The notes under the pieces: generated by a model
Database searches by the model: none
Told to the model about the DNA's origin: nothing
Seen by the model: the letters and a program-made list of their open reading frames with translations, nothing else
Translations under genes and position numbers: made by a program
Origin: Acinetobacter lwoffii
Lineage (GTDB): Bacteria > Pseudomonadota > Gammaproteobacteria > Pseudomonadales > Moraxellaceae
Assembly (NCBI RefSeq): GCF_015602705.1
Contig: NZ_CP059081.1
Span: 1,125,702-1,189,701, forward strand
Length of the DNA stretch: 64,000 nucleotides
Reading direction: 5' to 3'
Shown here: positions 53,701-62,936 of the stretch, piece after piece
Position numbering within the stretch: the stretch's first letter is position 1
How the letters are laid out: every line of letters begins with the position of its first letter

Positions 53701-54818
53701 AATATTCTCCCCTTACTAAACATTATCATCCAGATTTGATTGTTGAAGAAGCGCACAATGGTTGGCGTATCGTTCGTTTAAATCGCCCGAAATCTTTGCA
53801 TGCGCTGGATGAATCGATCGCTTCCGCACTTCTGGAAGTATTTCAGGATTTCCATCATGATGACAGTGTAAAAGCCATCTGGCTGGATTCAACCACACCG
53901 AAAGCGTTCTGTGCGGGTGGGGATGTACGTAAACTGCGTCAGTTAGTGATTAATGATGAAGCCGCGACTGCCAATAAATTCTTTGAGCAAGAATATGCAC
54001 TTGATCTGTTATTGCATAATTATGCCAAACCCGTTTTAGTCTGGGGTGAAGGTTATGTGATGGGCGGCGGCTTGGGGCTGTTTATGGCGGCGCCTTTCCG
54101 TTTAGTGACGCCCTATTCACGTTTGGCCATGCCTGAAATTAATATCGGTTTGTATCCAGACGTGGGTGCAACCCGCTTCTTAGCAGATCGTGGTGCGATT
54201 GGTCTATTTACTGGCTTGACCGGTTCGATCATGACCGCTGCGGGCGCTTATGGGATTGGCTGGGCAACGCATATTTGTGATGCACAGCGTGATTCAGTTT
54301 TGGATAAAGTCATTAATATCGACTGGGAGCATTATCCTGCAGGTGACTTTCGTGCCATTGATGATACCCTGAATAGTATGCACCGTCCAGTCGGCCCAGG
54401 ACCGCTGCAAAACTCCTTGGATGTGATTCATAGTGTTTGCCGTGGTATCAACTTTGAGCATGATTATGAGTCGATTATTGGCCTGAGTGACGCACGCAGT
54501 GACTGGTTGCGTCAGGCCAGTGAAAACCTGAAAAAAGGTTCGCCAACTACTGCAGCCTTGACCTGGCTATTGTGGCAATGGGGTAAGCAGATACATTCCT
54601 GGAATGAAGTTTTCGAACTGGAAGTTCAGATCTCAGACTGGAAAATCCGTCATCATGACTTTGTCGAAGGTGTGCGCGCACGTCTGGTCGATAAAGACCT
54701 TAGTCCTGAGTGGAAAAAAGGTGCAGATATGAGCTTAAAAGGTATCCTGGCTGGGAATCCTCCAGTTACGACTATCGAAAGCTGGAATGAGCTGCTCAAG
54801 CATTATGGTGTGATTTAA
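53697..54818 (+). CDS. Enoyl-CoA hydratase/isomerase family protein, 3-hydroxyisobutyryl-CoA hydrolase-like
   Basis: A 373-residue crotonase-fold protein. The oxyanion-hole blocks are FCAGGDVRKL and YVMGGGLGLFMAA. The acidic residue and D in MPEINIGLYPDVG match the 3-hydroxyisobutyryl-CoA hydrolase branch, as does the longer C-terminal region. It could act in valine breakdown, though no val-pathway neighbours are present. The ATG overlaps the ung stop codon (ATGA). Confidence 0.85.
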   Translation: MKYSPLTKHYHPDLIVEEAHNGWRIVRLNRPKSLHALDESIASALLEVFQDFHHDDSVKAIWLDSTTPKAFCAGGDVRKLRQLVINDEAATANKFFEQEYALDLLLHNYAKPVLVWGEGYVMGGGLGLFMAAPFRLVTPYSRLAMPEINIGLYPDVGATRFLADRGAIGLFTGLTGSIMTAAGAYGIGWATHICDAQRDSVLDKVINIDWEHYPAGDFRAIDDTLNSMHRPVGPGPLQNSLDVIHSVCRGINFEHDYESIIGLSDARSDWLRQASENLKKGSPTTAALTWLLWQWGKQIHSWNEVFELEVQISDWKIRHHDFVEGVRARLVDKDLSPEWKKGADMSLKGILAGNPPVTTIESWNELLKHYGVI

Positions 54819-54824
54819 GCCTCA

Positions 54825-55340
54825 ATGTCCGAAATACAATTTACAGATGAATACTGGATGCAGCGTGCTTACGAGCAGGCTGCACTTGCTGCTGCACAGG
54901 GAGAAATCCCTGTCGGGGCAATTATCGTTAGTCAGGATCAGATCATTGGCAAAGGGTTTAATGCGCCCATCACATTAAATGATCCGACTGCACATGCTGA
55001 AATTGTTGCACTACGTGATGCCTGTCAAAACATTCAAAATTATCGTTTACCTGATGATGCTGTGCTCTATGTAACCCTCGAGCCGTGCACTATGTGTGTT
55101 GGAGCACTGGTTCATTCACGGGTTTCACGGGTAGTATTTGGGGCATTTGAAGCGAAAGCAGGCTCACTGGTGAGTGCGCGTCAACTGTTTGAAACCGGTT
55201 ATTATAATCACGTATTTTCTTTCGAGGCAGGCTGCATGCAGCAGCAATGCTCTGAACAGCTGAGTGCATTTTTTAAGTTGCGCCGCGAGCAGAAACGAGA
55301 ACTCAAGTTACAAGAAAAGTTATTAAATACGCAGAAATAA
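54825..55340 (+). CDS. tadA: tRNA-specific adenosine deaminase TadA
   Basis: TadA makes inosine at the wobble position of tRNA-Arg(ACG). The zinc site is THAEIVALRDA (HAE, with catalytic E) and EPCTMCVGA (PCxxC). The length of 171 residues is normal, with a charged C-terminal helix. It begins 6 bp after the preceding gene's stop. Confidence 0.94.
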   Translation: MSEIQFTDEYWMQRAYEQAALAAAQGEIPVGAIIVSQDQIIGKGFNAPITLNDPTAHAEIVALRDACQNIQNYRLPDDAVLYVTLEPCTMCVGALVHSRVSRVVFGAFEAKAGSLVSARQLFETGYYNHVFSFEAGCMQQQCSEQLSAFFKLRREQKRELKLQEKLLNTQK

Positions 55341-55400
55341 ATCTGCTTTATCCGCTAAAATTTGCTTACTTTCAAATATCTGCAATCTTCAGGAACAATA

Positions 55401-55832
55401 ATGAACAGCATTCAAGTAAAAAAAGAATTCCCGGCAGCGCTTGATGATGTCTTTGATTTAATGTCTAAGCATGCCACCTATAATATTGCCTTCGCGCCGA
55501 TGCAGGTCGAACGAATCAAGGATTCTGCGGATGCTGAATATCCTGATGGACTCGGTTCAGTGCGTGCAATGGGTATGGGTCCAATAAAGCCGCTGAAAGA
55601 ACAAATTACCTTGTTCGAGCCAAATAATCGCATTGAATATCAGATTATTAAAAATCCGTTGATCAAGCATCATTTAGGCATTATTGAATTTGAAGCACGG
55701 GCTGATAACAAAACGCTAGTAACTTATACGATTGAATTGCAGGCACGTGCGCCTTTTCTGAGTAAATTAATCCTTGCACAGTTACAGGTAGCGATTAAAC
55801 TAGGTCTGACAAAACTCGCAAAATCTGTTTAA
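55401..55832 (+). CDS. SRPBCC family protein
   Basis: A 143-residue START-like fold protein of the polyketide cyclase/SRPBCC type: [20 protein letters not shown] with the usual V-F-D-x-M start, a middle [19 protein letters not shown] block and a C-terminal amphipathic helix. It binds a hydrophobic ligand by analogy, but which is unknown. ATG 55401 has CAGGAA in front. The longer frame from 55362 is less likely. Confidence 0.8.
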   Translation: MNSIQVKKEFPAALDDVFDLMSKHATYNIAFAPMQVERIKDSADAEYPDGLGSVRAMGMGPIKPLKEQITLFEPNNRIEYQIIKNPLIKHHLGIIEFEARADNKTLVTYTIELQARAPFLSKLILAQLQVAIKLGLTKLAKSV

Positions 55833-55849
55833 ACAACAACGGGAAAGCA

Positions 55850-56533
55850 ATGACAGTTCAAATTATTACCATTGATGGTCCAAGTGGGTCTGGCAAGGGC
55901 ACGTTAGCAGCGAAACTGGCTGCACATTATCAGTTTCACTTATTGGATTCTGGTGCTTTATACCGCCTTTTGGGTTTGTCATTGCATCACCATGATTTGC
56001 TGGATTCGCTAGACACGAAATTGCCAGAATGCGTACAAATCGCAACAAATTTAGATATCCAGTTTGTCAGTACCGACACCGGGGTGCAGGTGTGGCTGGA
56101 TGGGGAAGATGTATCCCAAACTATTCGAACTGAACGAGTAGGAGAGTTTGCTTCAAAAGTTGCAGCAATTCCTGAGCTTAGAACAGCGATGGTTTCACGC
56201 CAACATGCCTTCGCGCAGGCGCCTGGTCTGGTAGCAGACGGACGTGATATGGCGACAAGTATCTTCCCGAATGCTCAGGCAAAAATATATTTGACGGCCT
56301 CGGCTGAATCACGCGCGCAAAGACGTGTAAAGCAGTTGCAGGGCATGGGGCTGGATGTTAAAATAAGCGACATTTTAGCTAATATCATCGCTCGCGATAA
56401 ACGAGATACGGAACGCACTGTCGCTCCACTCAAGCCTGCGGATGATGCTTACATTATCGATAGTTCAGATTTGAACATCGATGAAGTATTCCAGCTGATG
56501 ACCACTTATGTGGATCAGCAGTTAGCAAATTAA
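55850..56533 (+). CDS. cmk: Cytidylate kinase
   Basis: Cmk phosphorylates CMP and dCMP. The P-loop is [14 protein letters not shown] at the N-terminus. [26 protein letters not shown] and a lid rich in R ([13 protein letters not shown]) are present. 227 residues. The cmk-rpsA-ihfB order is conserved in gamma-proteobacteria. Confidence 0.96.
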   Translation: MTVQIITIDGPSGSGKGTLAAKLAAHYQFHLLDSGALYRLLGLSLHHHDLLDSLDTKLPECVQIATNLDIQFVSTDTGVQVWLDGEDVSQTIRTERVGEFASKVAAIPELRTAMVSRQHAFAQAPGLVADGRDMATSIFPNAQAKIYLTASAESRAQRRVKQLQGMGLDVKISDILANIIARDKRDTERTVAPLKPADDAYIIDSSDLNIDEVFQLMTTYVDQQLAN

Positions 56534-56643
56534 CCCAATTTTATCAGCAAACGCATAGCTTGATCAGTTTTATATGGACTATGTAGATGCTTAATTAAAC
56601 CGGCCTTGTCTGATCCAAGACCGCTGACTTTATCGGAAATATC

Positions 56644-58320
56644 ATGACCGAATCTTTTGCAGCCCTCTTTGAAGCAAGCGAATTAAACCTCAACGTTGAA
56701 AAGGGTGCAGTTATCCAAGGCGTTGTAGTAAGCATTGACTCTGATTGGGTAACTGTTGACACTGGCCTTAAATCTGAAGGCGTTGTTGACCGTGCTGAGT
56801 TCTTAAATGAACAGCGCGAACTTGAAGTTCAAGTTGGCGACACTGTAGACGTAGTTGTTGAAGCACTTGACAACGGTATGGGTCAAACAGTTCTTTCTCG
56901 CGAAAAAGCTAAACGCGCAGAAACTTGGACTAAACTTGAAAAAATCTTTGAAGACGGCGAAATCGTTACTGGTGTTATCTCTGGTAAAGTTAAAGGTGGT
57001 TTCACTGTTGACATCGGTCCAGTACGTGCGTTCCTTCCAGGTTCTTTAGTTGATACTCGTCCTATTCGTGATACTACTCACCTAGAAGGCAAAGAGTTAG
57101 AATTCAAAGTAATCAAACTTGACGCTAAACGTAACAACGTTGTTGTTTCACGTCGTGCTGTTATGGAAGCTGAATCTTCAGCTGACCGTGAAGCTCTTCT
57201 TGCTCAGCTTGAAGAAGGTCAAACAGTTACTGGTACTATCAAAAATCTTACTGACTACGGCGCATTCGTTGACCTTGGCGGTATTGATGGTCTTCTTCAC
57301 ATCACTGATATGGCTTGGAAACGCATCAAGCACCCTTCAGAAGTTGTTGAAGTTGGTCAAGAAGTTACTGTTAAAGTACTTAAATTCGACCGCGAACGTA
57401 ACCGTGTTTCTCTAGGTCTTAAACAACTTGGCGAAGATCCATGGTTAGCGATCATGAACCGTTACCCTAAAGGTTCAATCGTTAAAGCGCGCGTAACTAA
57501 CCTAACTGACTACGGTTGTTTCGCTGAAATCGCTGAAGGTGTTGAAGGTTTAGTACACGTTTCAGAAATGGATCACACGAACAAAAACATCCACCCATCT
57601 AAAGTTGTTCAGATTGGTGACGAAGTTGATGTTATGGTTCTTGAAGTTGACGAAGAACGTCGTCGTATTTCTCTTGGTATCAAACAAACTCGTGCTAACC
57701 CATGGGAAGAGTTTGCTAAAGACCACGACAAAGGCGAAAAAGTTTCTGGTACGATCAAATCTATCACTGACTTCGGTATCTTCATCGGTTTACCAGGCGG
57801 TATCGATGGTCTAGTTCACTTGTCTGATATTTCTTGGAACGAACAAGGCGAAGAAGCGATTCGTCGTTACAAGAAAGGCGACACTGTTGAAGCGGTTATC
57901 CTTTCTGTAGACGCTGAAGGCAACCGTATCAGCCTTGGCATCAAGCAAATGAACAACGATCCGTTCAATGACTTCCTTGCTGCTAACGAACGCGGTGCGT
58001 TGGTTAAAGGTACTGTAATTGCAGTTGACGCTAAAGGCGCTACTGTTAAGTTAGCTGACGAAGTTGAAGCGACTTTGAAAGCATCTGAAATCAACCGCGA
58101 TCGCGTTGAAGATGCAACTAAGTTCCTTGAAGTTGGTCAAGAAGTTGAAGCGAAGATCATCAACGTAGATCGTAAATCTCGCGCAATCAACTTGTCTATC
58201 AAAGCGAAAGACGAAGCTGAAGAGAAAGAAGCAGTTGCTAACTTGAAAACAGCTCCTGCTGGTCAAGACAATGGTCCTAAGACGATTGGTGACCTGATTA
58301 AAGCTCAAATGGGTAACTAA
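56644..58320 (+). CDS. rpsA: 30S ribosomal protein S1
   Basis: S1 guides mRNA to the ribosome. 558 residues with six S1 motifs, of which the strongest are [35 protein letters not shown] and [18 protein letters not shown]. The codon use is extremely biased (GTT, CTT, CGT and AAC repeated), clearly unlike neighbours and typical of a highly expressed gene. The region before it (56534-56643) presumably holds the promoter and leader. Confidence 0.98.
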   Translation: MTESFAALFEASELNLNVEKGAVIQGVVVSIDSDWVTVDTGLKSEGVVDRAEFLNEQRELEVQVGDTVDVVVEALDNGMGQTVLSREKAKRAETWTKLEKIFEDGEIVTGVISGKVKGGFTVDIGPVRAFLPGSLVDTRPIRDTTHLEGKELEFKVIKLDAKRNNVVVSRRAVMEAESSADREALLAQLEEGQTVTGTIKNLTDYGAFVDLGGIDGLLHITDMAWKRIKHPSEVVEVGQEVTVKVLKFDRERNRVSLGLKQLGEDPWLAIMNRYPKGSIVKARVTNLTDYGCFAEIAEGVEGLVHVSEMDHTNKNIHPSKVVQIGDEVDVMVLEVDEERRRISLGIKQTRANPWEEFAKDHDKGEKVSGTIKSITDFGIFIGLPGGIDGLVHLSDISWNEQGEEAIRRYKKGDTVEAVILSVDAEGNRISLGIKQMNNDPFNDFLAANERGALVKGTVIAVDAKGATVKLADEVEATLKASEINRDRVEDATKFLEVGQEVEAKIINVDRKSRAINLSIKAKDEAEEKEAVANLKTAPAGQDNGPKTIGDLIKAQMGN

Positions 58321-58380
58321 GTAAGCGTTTGAATTGTATTGTTAATGTAAGTTAACTAATACTTTTTATACAAATACTGT

Positions 58381-58420
58381 AAACGGTAGCGTAGTATTTA
58401 ATTATTGCGCTACCGTTTTG
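58381..58420 (+). terminator. Intrinsic terminator of rpsA
   Basis: The arms AAACGGTAGCG and CGCTACCGTTT around a long AT-rich loop are followed by TGTATTT. It lies about 60 bp after the rpsA stop and before ihfB. Confidence 0.75.
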
Positions 58421-58483
58421 TATTTAAACAGGTTATTATCGGGAAATAGATCCCAAGTAGCTTGATAATTAAAGAGGTCGCAG

Positions 58484-58789
58484 ATGACTACTGAAGCACT
58501 TAATAAGTCTGACTTAATAGAGCGTATTGCGTTAAAAAATCCGCATTTGGCTGAGCCTTTAGTGGAAGAAGCAGTTAAAATTATGATTGATCAAATGATA
58601 GAAGCATTATCAACTGACAATCGTATCGAGATTCGTGGATTTGGTAGTTTTGCATTGCATCACCGTGAACCGCGCGTAGGTCGTAACCCTAAAACTGGTA
58701 AATCTGTAGAAGTGGCTGCAAAAGCAGTTCCGCACTTTAAACCAGGCAAGGCACTTCGTGACGCTGTGAACGAGTCTGCACAAAAATAA
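58484..58789 (+). CDS. ihfB: Integration host factor subunit beta
   Basis: IHF bends DNA as an alpha-beta heterodimer. The 101-residue HU-fold protein has the arm motif [13 protein letters not shown] and [14 protein letters not shown]. Its place after rpsA confirms beta. AAAGAGGTCGC precedes the ATG. Confidence 0.95.
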   Translation: MTTEALNKSDLIERIALKNPHLAEPLVEEAVKIMIDQMIEALSTDNRIEIRGFGSFALHHREPRVGRNPKTGKSVEVAAKAVPHFKPGKALRDAVNESAQK

Positions 58790-58813
58790 TTGTAAATATT
58801 TTGCGGGGTGTTC

Positions 58814-59173
58814 ATGCGTTACGTTCTGGTCATTCTTTTATTGGTACTGTTTGGTTATTCATTAGCTTTGGTTTTGCAAAACGGTACCGAATTGTCAGTG
58901 GACTTGTTATTTACTCAAGTTCCTGCTATGCGCCTGGGATTATTACTTCTCCTCACGTTATCTTTAGGTGTTGTTTTGGGCCTGTTATTGGGCGTTCAGA
59001 TCTTCCGGGTTTTTCAGACGAATTGGGAAATAAAACGACTGCGTAAAGACATTGAACATCTACGTAAGGAACAGTTGAATACAGCCAAGTTAATGGCCGC
59101 TGAAGCAGCAGCCCATACCCGGCATGAAAAAACTGTATTAGATATTACCAATGAAAATCAAAGCCCATTATAA
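58814..59173 (+). CDS. lapA: LapA-domain membrane protein
   Basis: A 119-residue LapA (DUF1049) protein: two hydrophobic helices (about residues 3-20 and 41-62) with NGTELSVDLLF between, then a coiled-coil rich in K, E and L facing the cytosol. In E. coli LapA acts with LapB in controlling LpxC and LPS synthesis. Only LapA is seen here, next to ihfB and pyrF. ATG 58814 is preferred over GTG 58808. Its stop codon lies inside a perfect palindrome (59161-59180). Confidence 0.85.
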   Translation: MRYVLVILLLVLFGYSLALVLQNGTELSVDLLFTQVPAMRLGLLLLLTLSLGVVLGLLLGVQIFRVFQTNWEIKRLRKDIEHLRKEQLNTAKLMAAEAAAHTRHEKTVLDITNENQSPL

Positions 59174-59188
59174 TGGGCTTATTTTTTG
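59161..59188 (+). terminator. Terminator-like hairpin across the lapA stop codon
   Basis: A perfect palindrome of two 10-base arms (AAGCCCATTA and its complement) contains the last codons and TAA of lapA. It is followed by ATTTTTTGCC. The palindrome has no unpaired loop, so the two or four central bases must open. It may stop transcription before pyrF or attenuate it. Confidence 0.6.
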
Positions 59189-59209
59189 CCTATATGAAGG
59201 GGTAATCTC

Positions 59210-59890
59210 TTGAGTATCATCGTCGCACTAGATGCCAAAAGCCAATTTGATGCCTTAGCTATTGCAGAACAGCTAGATCCTGCCTTGTGTCGACTAAAAG
59301 TTGGTAAAGAGTTATTTACCCATGAAGGTCCAATCATTGTCAAAGCACTTCAAGATAAAGGCTTTGATGTATTTCTGGATCTGAAATTTCATGATATTCC
59401 AAATACAACAGCACAGGCAGTATGCGCGGCAGCAGATTTGGGTGTGTGGATGGTCAATGTGCATGCCTCAGGTGGCCGCAAGATGATGGAAACCTGTGTA
59501 GAGCGTTTGCAAGCGGGTAATTATAAAACTCAGTTGATTGCAGTGACTGTATTGACGTCAATGGGCCGTGAAGACTTGAAAGATATTGGTCTGGATATTG
59601 AGCCAAATGAGCATGTAAAACGTCTGGCACAACTGACAAAAGACAGTGGTCTAGATGGGGTGGTTTGCTCAGCTCAAGAAGCGAAAATGTTACGTGAAAC
59701 GATTGGAAAAGATTTTGCATTAGTGACACCCGGCATTCGTCCAGAAGGGTCGAATGCAGATGACCAGAAACGTATTGTGACACCGAAACAGGCAATGCTA
59801 GATGGCTCAACACATCTGGTAATTGGTCGCCCGATTACCCAGTCTAAAAATATGCGTCAGACTTTGAAAGATATTTTGGCAACGCTTTAA
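59210..59890 (+). CDS. pyrF: Orotidine 5'-phosphate decarboxylase
   Basis: PyrF makes UMP from OMP. The catalytic block is [13 protein letters not shown] (K and D pairs), with VNVHASGG and [16 protein letters not shown] following. 226 residues. The start is TTG at 59210 behind a GAAGGGG box, with no alternative ATG near. lapA-pyrF adjacency is conserved. Confidence 0.96.
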   Translation: MSIIVALDAKSQFDALAIAEQLDPALCRLKVGKELFTHEGPIIVKALQDKGFDVFLDLKFHDIPNTTAQAVCAAADLGVWMVNVHASGGRKMMETCVERLQAGNYKTQLIAVTVLTSMGREDLKDIGLDIEPNEHVKRLAQLTKDSGLDGVVCSAQEAKMLRETIGKDFALVTPGIRPEGSNADDQKRIVTPKQAMLDGSTHLVIGRPITQSKNMRQTLKDILATL

Positions 59891-59905
59891 TACGGTTTGA
59901 ATGAC

Positions 59906-59936
59906 AAAAAGCCTTTCGGTCGAAAGGCTTTTTTTA
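59906..59936 (+). terminator. Intrinsic terminator of pyrF
   Basis: The arms AAAAAGCCTTTCG and CGAAAGGCTTTTT around a GT loop and a following T-run, just after the pyrF stop codon. Confidence 0.92.
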
Positions 59937-59972
59937 TATATTGAAAAAATGGTTATAAAATAAAAAGGAAAA

Positions 59973-60203
59973 ATGATGACTTCATCTGAACCACAATTAG
60001 AAAAAGTACAGAATGACGTGATTCAAAATATTCAACAGGCGGAACAGCTTAAGCAACAAGAATAGCAACAACAGCAGGCAAGCTCAGCAGATCGGACAGC
60101 GGGGATCGATGTGGTCAGTTTGGCATCTGATGCCATCAGTCTTGCTTCGGATGTTATTGAAACAGTAGGCGATGCCTTAAGTGATATTGATTTAAGTTTT
60201 TAG
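59973..60203 (+). pseudogene. Small Q-rich gene interrupted by an amber codon
   Basis: From ATG 59973 (or 59976), behind an AAGGA box, the frame runs 30 codons to TAG at 60063-60065. It then continues in the same frame for 45 more sense codons to TAG at 60201. The residues around the break are E-stop-Q-Q-Q-Q in a glutamine-rich stretch, so a CAG to TAG change is the simplest cause. The second half (GIDVVSLASDAISLASDVIE) has a regular heptad-like pattern of a real protein. If intact the protein would be about 76 residues. It could also be a deliberate readthrough or two short products. Confidence 0.7.
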
Positions 60204-60325
60204 TCAGCCCTCTCGGCCTACTTGCTTGTGCTTCGTTTTAAAATTCTGCTTTTAAACTGAATCAGGGAGGAGAGTTCCTCTTTATAAAAGAGGAATTTAG
60301 TGAGATTGAGAAAGTGATAAAGTAA
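60204..60325. other. Spacer with a hairpin between the broken gene and lysO
   Basis: This short spacer holds an inverted repeat TTCCTCTTTT / AAAAGAGGAA at about 60276-60296. Followed by ATTT, it is a weak candidate terminator. I see no gene. Confidence 0.4.
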
Positions 60326-61234
60326 TTAAATCGCTGCCAGTACACTCACCATGACTGGTGCTAACAGTGACAAAATAAAACCACTGACCATGGCATGTGG
60401 AATAAAATCATGCCCACAGGCCTGTTTAACCATCGGTAGAGTCACATCCATCGCAGTTGCACCCGCTGCGGAAATGGCGGATCTTGGGTATCTCCAGCCC
60501 ATACAATACATGAGTAAGATGGCAAAAATTTCTCTAAACAGGTCATTCATTAGCGCGATACTGCCGAGTTCTGCATTTCTGAGTTCTGTTACGACAACAC
60601 CTGACATTGAGTAAAATCCATAGCCTTGTGACAGCATGATCAAATCTTTTAGACTGATGTCTGTATTCCAGAATGAATAAAGCATGACTGCAAATAATGA
60701 ACCAAAAATACAACCAATCGGAACTAAGAGAATTTTAAAATTTAACCAGGAACGATCTAAAGGTGAATAAGCCAGATCCAGGCCAATCATGAACATAAAT
60801 ACCAGCAACAAATGCCAGGTGCTGATTTGCACGGATAGATCAAATAGATTCAAGCCCGTATGTAAACAATATCCGCCTGCGAGAGCCAAAAAGGCATAGC
60901 TCATGTTCAGTAGGGATTTAAGCACCAGGTCGACGGATACCCGACCGGAACTAGGAGGATAACCTGCCCATTTAAATAGTAGATAGCAAAATGCAAAAGC
61001 ACCGAGCGAGGTCAGAAAGGCAATGCTGATCGACGTACTCAAAATCTGGAGAGGATGCTGCAATTCATCTACCAATTGTGAAAATTCAAAGGCAATTGCA
61101 ATCAATAAAACATAGCTAAAATAGGGCAATAGCTTGAAACAGATTTTAATAATCGAAAGCGGAATTTGTTTTGCCATGGCAAAACCGAGTGCTAGACAGA
61201 ATAGAAGCTGAAAGATAAGCCAAAGCGATTGCAT
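60326..61234 (-). CDS. lysO: LysO family lysine exporter-like protein
   Basis: A 302-residue inner-membrane protein with about eight hydrophobic segments. The C-terminal half matches the LysO (YbjE) pattern: GYGFYSMSGVVVTELRN, LGSIALMNDLFREIFAILL and SAISAAGATAMDVTLPMVKQACG. LysO exports lysine and thialysine in E. coli, and the substrate here is inferred. The first ~100 residues correspond to the DUF340 N-terminal half. Confidence 0.87.
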   Translation of the reverse strand: MQSLWLIFQLLFCLALGFAMAKQIPLSIIKICFKLLPYFSYVLLIAIAFEFSQLVDELQHPLQILSTSISIAFLTSLGAFAFCYLLFKWAGYPPSSGRVSVDLVLKSLLNMSYAFLALAGGYCLHTGLNLFDLSVQISTWHLLLVFMFMIGLDLAYSPLDRSWLNFKILLVPIGCIFGSLFAVMLYSFWNTDISLKDLIMLSQGYGFYSMSGVVVTELRNAELGSIALMNDLFREIFAILLMYCMGWRYPRSAISAAGATAMDVTLPMVKQACGHDFIPHAMVSGFILSLLAPVMVSVLAAI

Positions 61235-61301
61235 AAATTTAATGGATTGAAAAAATTACCTATAAATTATGCCACCGCTTGATGTCAGATGGTAAAAGCT
61301 T

Positions 61302-62798
61302 TTAGGCGACTTTATTCAATAATCGATAATCTGTGGCATTTGGCTTTTTAGTTTTGAGCCAGTATTTCCAGGTATAAGTTGGCCATAAGGCAAAGTTCTT
61401 GCCACCTTCCTGCTGATACCAGTTGACACAGCCAGATTGCCACACGGTCTTTTCAAACATATGTTGCACCTGCTGATTAAATGTATCTTGTGCCTGGTCT
61501 TTAACCATAATGGCATCGCTTTGGGATCGATCGACCAGTTGCATCAATTGCAAAATATATTCGACTTGTGCCTCAATCATAAAAATGACAGAGTTGTGTG
61601 CCAATAGGGTATTTGGGCCCAATAACTGAAACAGGTTTGGGAAGTCTTTCACGCAAATGCCATAATAACTTTCAGCGCCTTGTTTCCAGACTTCATTCAG
61701 TTCTACGCCATCGAGCCCGGTACATTGAAAATTCTTCATATAGATACGTGGATCGGTAATGAATCCGGTGCCATAAATCAGACAGTCAATCGGCCGCTCT
61801 TTTCCATCTTGTGTAATGATACTGTGTTCAGTCAGTTCCTGAATCTTCTCGGTCACTAGTTCTACATTGTGGCGGTTAAAAGTCGGAAAGTAGCGGTTTG
61901 AAACCAGAATGCGTTTACAGCCCAGGATGTAATCGGGAGTCAGTTTTTTGGCTAATTCAGGATTTTTAACCTCGTATTTAATCAGTAGTTCTGCCAGTTT
62001 TTGGGTGAATTTCATAATGCCCGGTTTGACAATCGGTACGACACGCGATTCATTTGACCAATATAGGCGCGTGCGATGTAACTTTCGAAACCAGTCATAT
62101 TTTTTAAAGAGTTTCTTTTCAAGATTCGGGTAGGCGCGTTCATCACGAGGAATGACCCAGGCCGCAGTACGTTGCATGACATACAGATGTTTGCATTGCG
62201 GGGCAATTTCCGGAATATATTGAATGGCACTGCCACCTGTCCCAATCGATGCGACATTTTTGCCAGTCGGGTCATAAGTGTGATCCAATTGCGCAGAATG
62301 AAAGACTTTGCCTTGGAATTTCTCAATACCGAGAATATCTGGGATTTGCGGAATATGTAAAGGTCCGGAAGCGAATATAACAAACTGGGCTTCAAGGATA
62401 CTTTGATCCTGTAGCTGTAATTGCCATAGACAGCGTTCTGCCTGGTAATGTGCTGCCATTACTTCGGTATTTAAACGGCAAAAAGCACGCAGGTTATAAT
62501 CGGTCACCAGATCCTGAATGTAAGAAAATATCTCGGGTGCTTCCGCATAACGTTTGGACCAATTGCTTTTCGGTGCAAATGACAAGGAATATAAATGTGA
62601 TTGCACATCACAGGCTGCTCCAGGGTACTGATTGTCCCGCCAGGTTCCGCCAAAATCGCTCCCTTTTTCCAGAATAATAAAGTCATAAATACCATGCTGT
62701 TGTAAACGTATTGCCATGGCAATCCCTCCGAAACCAGCTCCAATAATGGCAACTTTAGTATGGGGATGGGAACGTGTAGCGGTGGCATAATCTAGCAT
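61302..62798 (-). CDS. FAD-dependent monooxygenase (flavin-containing / Baeyer-Villiger type)
   Basis: A 498-residue flavoprotein. The FAD loop GAGFGG is at 20-25, with EKGSDFGGTWRDNQYPGAACD following. The second Rossmann loop is ASIGTGGSAIQYIPEI. The Baeyer-Villiger fingerprint FxGxxxHxxxW appears as FQGKVFHSAQL, with leucine in place of the aromatic residue, so the class is not certain. The substrate is unknown. It is divergent from an AraC regulator, likely its controller. Confidence 0.85.
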   Translation of the reverse strand: MLDYATATRSHPHTKVAIIGAGFGGIAMAIRLQQHGIYDFIILEKGSDFGGTWRDNQYPGAACDVQSHLYSLSFAPKSNWSKRYAEAPEIFSYIQDLVTDYNLRAFCRLNTEVMAAHYQAERCLWQLQLQDQSILEAQFVIFASGPLHIPQIPDILGIEKFQGKVFHSAQLDHTYDPTGKNVASIGTGGSAIQYIPEIAPQCKHLYVMQRTAAWVIPRDERAYPNLEKKLFKKYDWFRKLHRTRLYWSNESRVVPIVKPGIMKFTQKLAELLIKYEVKNPELAKKLTPDYILGCKRILVSNRYFPTFNRHNVELVTEKIQELTEHSIITQDGKERPIDCLIYGTGFITDPRIYMKNFQCTGLDGVELNEVWKQGAESYYGICVKDFPNLFQLLGPNTLLAHNSVIFMIEAQVEYILQLMQLVDRSQSDAIMVKDQAQDTFNQQVQHMFEKTVWQSGCVNWYQQEGGKNFALWPTYTWKYWLKTKKPNATDYRLLNKVA

Positions 62799-62936
62799 CA
62801 GTACATTCCTTACTTATTTTAATGTTGGATATTTATCGTAATTTGCTCCTTGATGATTAGATAGAAAATTGATCTAAACGGCAATAGCCGACACATTATT
62901 TTTATAGTACAACTAGAATAATCACATTGTATTTGT

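Noticed and set aside
57119-57814. Open frames inside rpsA in the +2 frame
   Set aside because: They result from the strong codon bias of rpsA and contain runs of L, K and V without starts.
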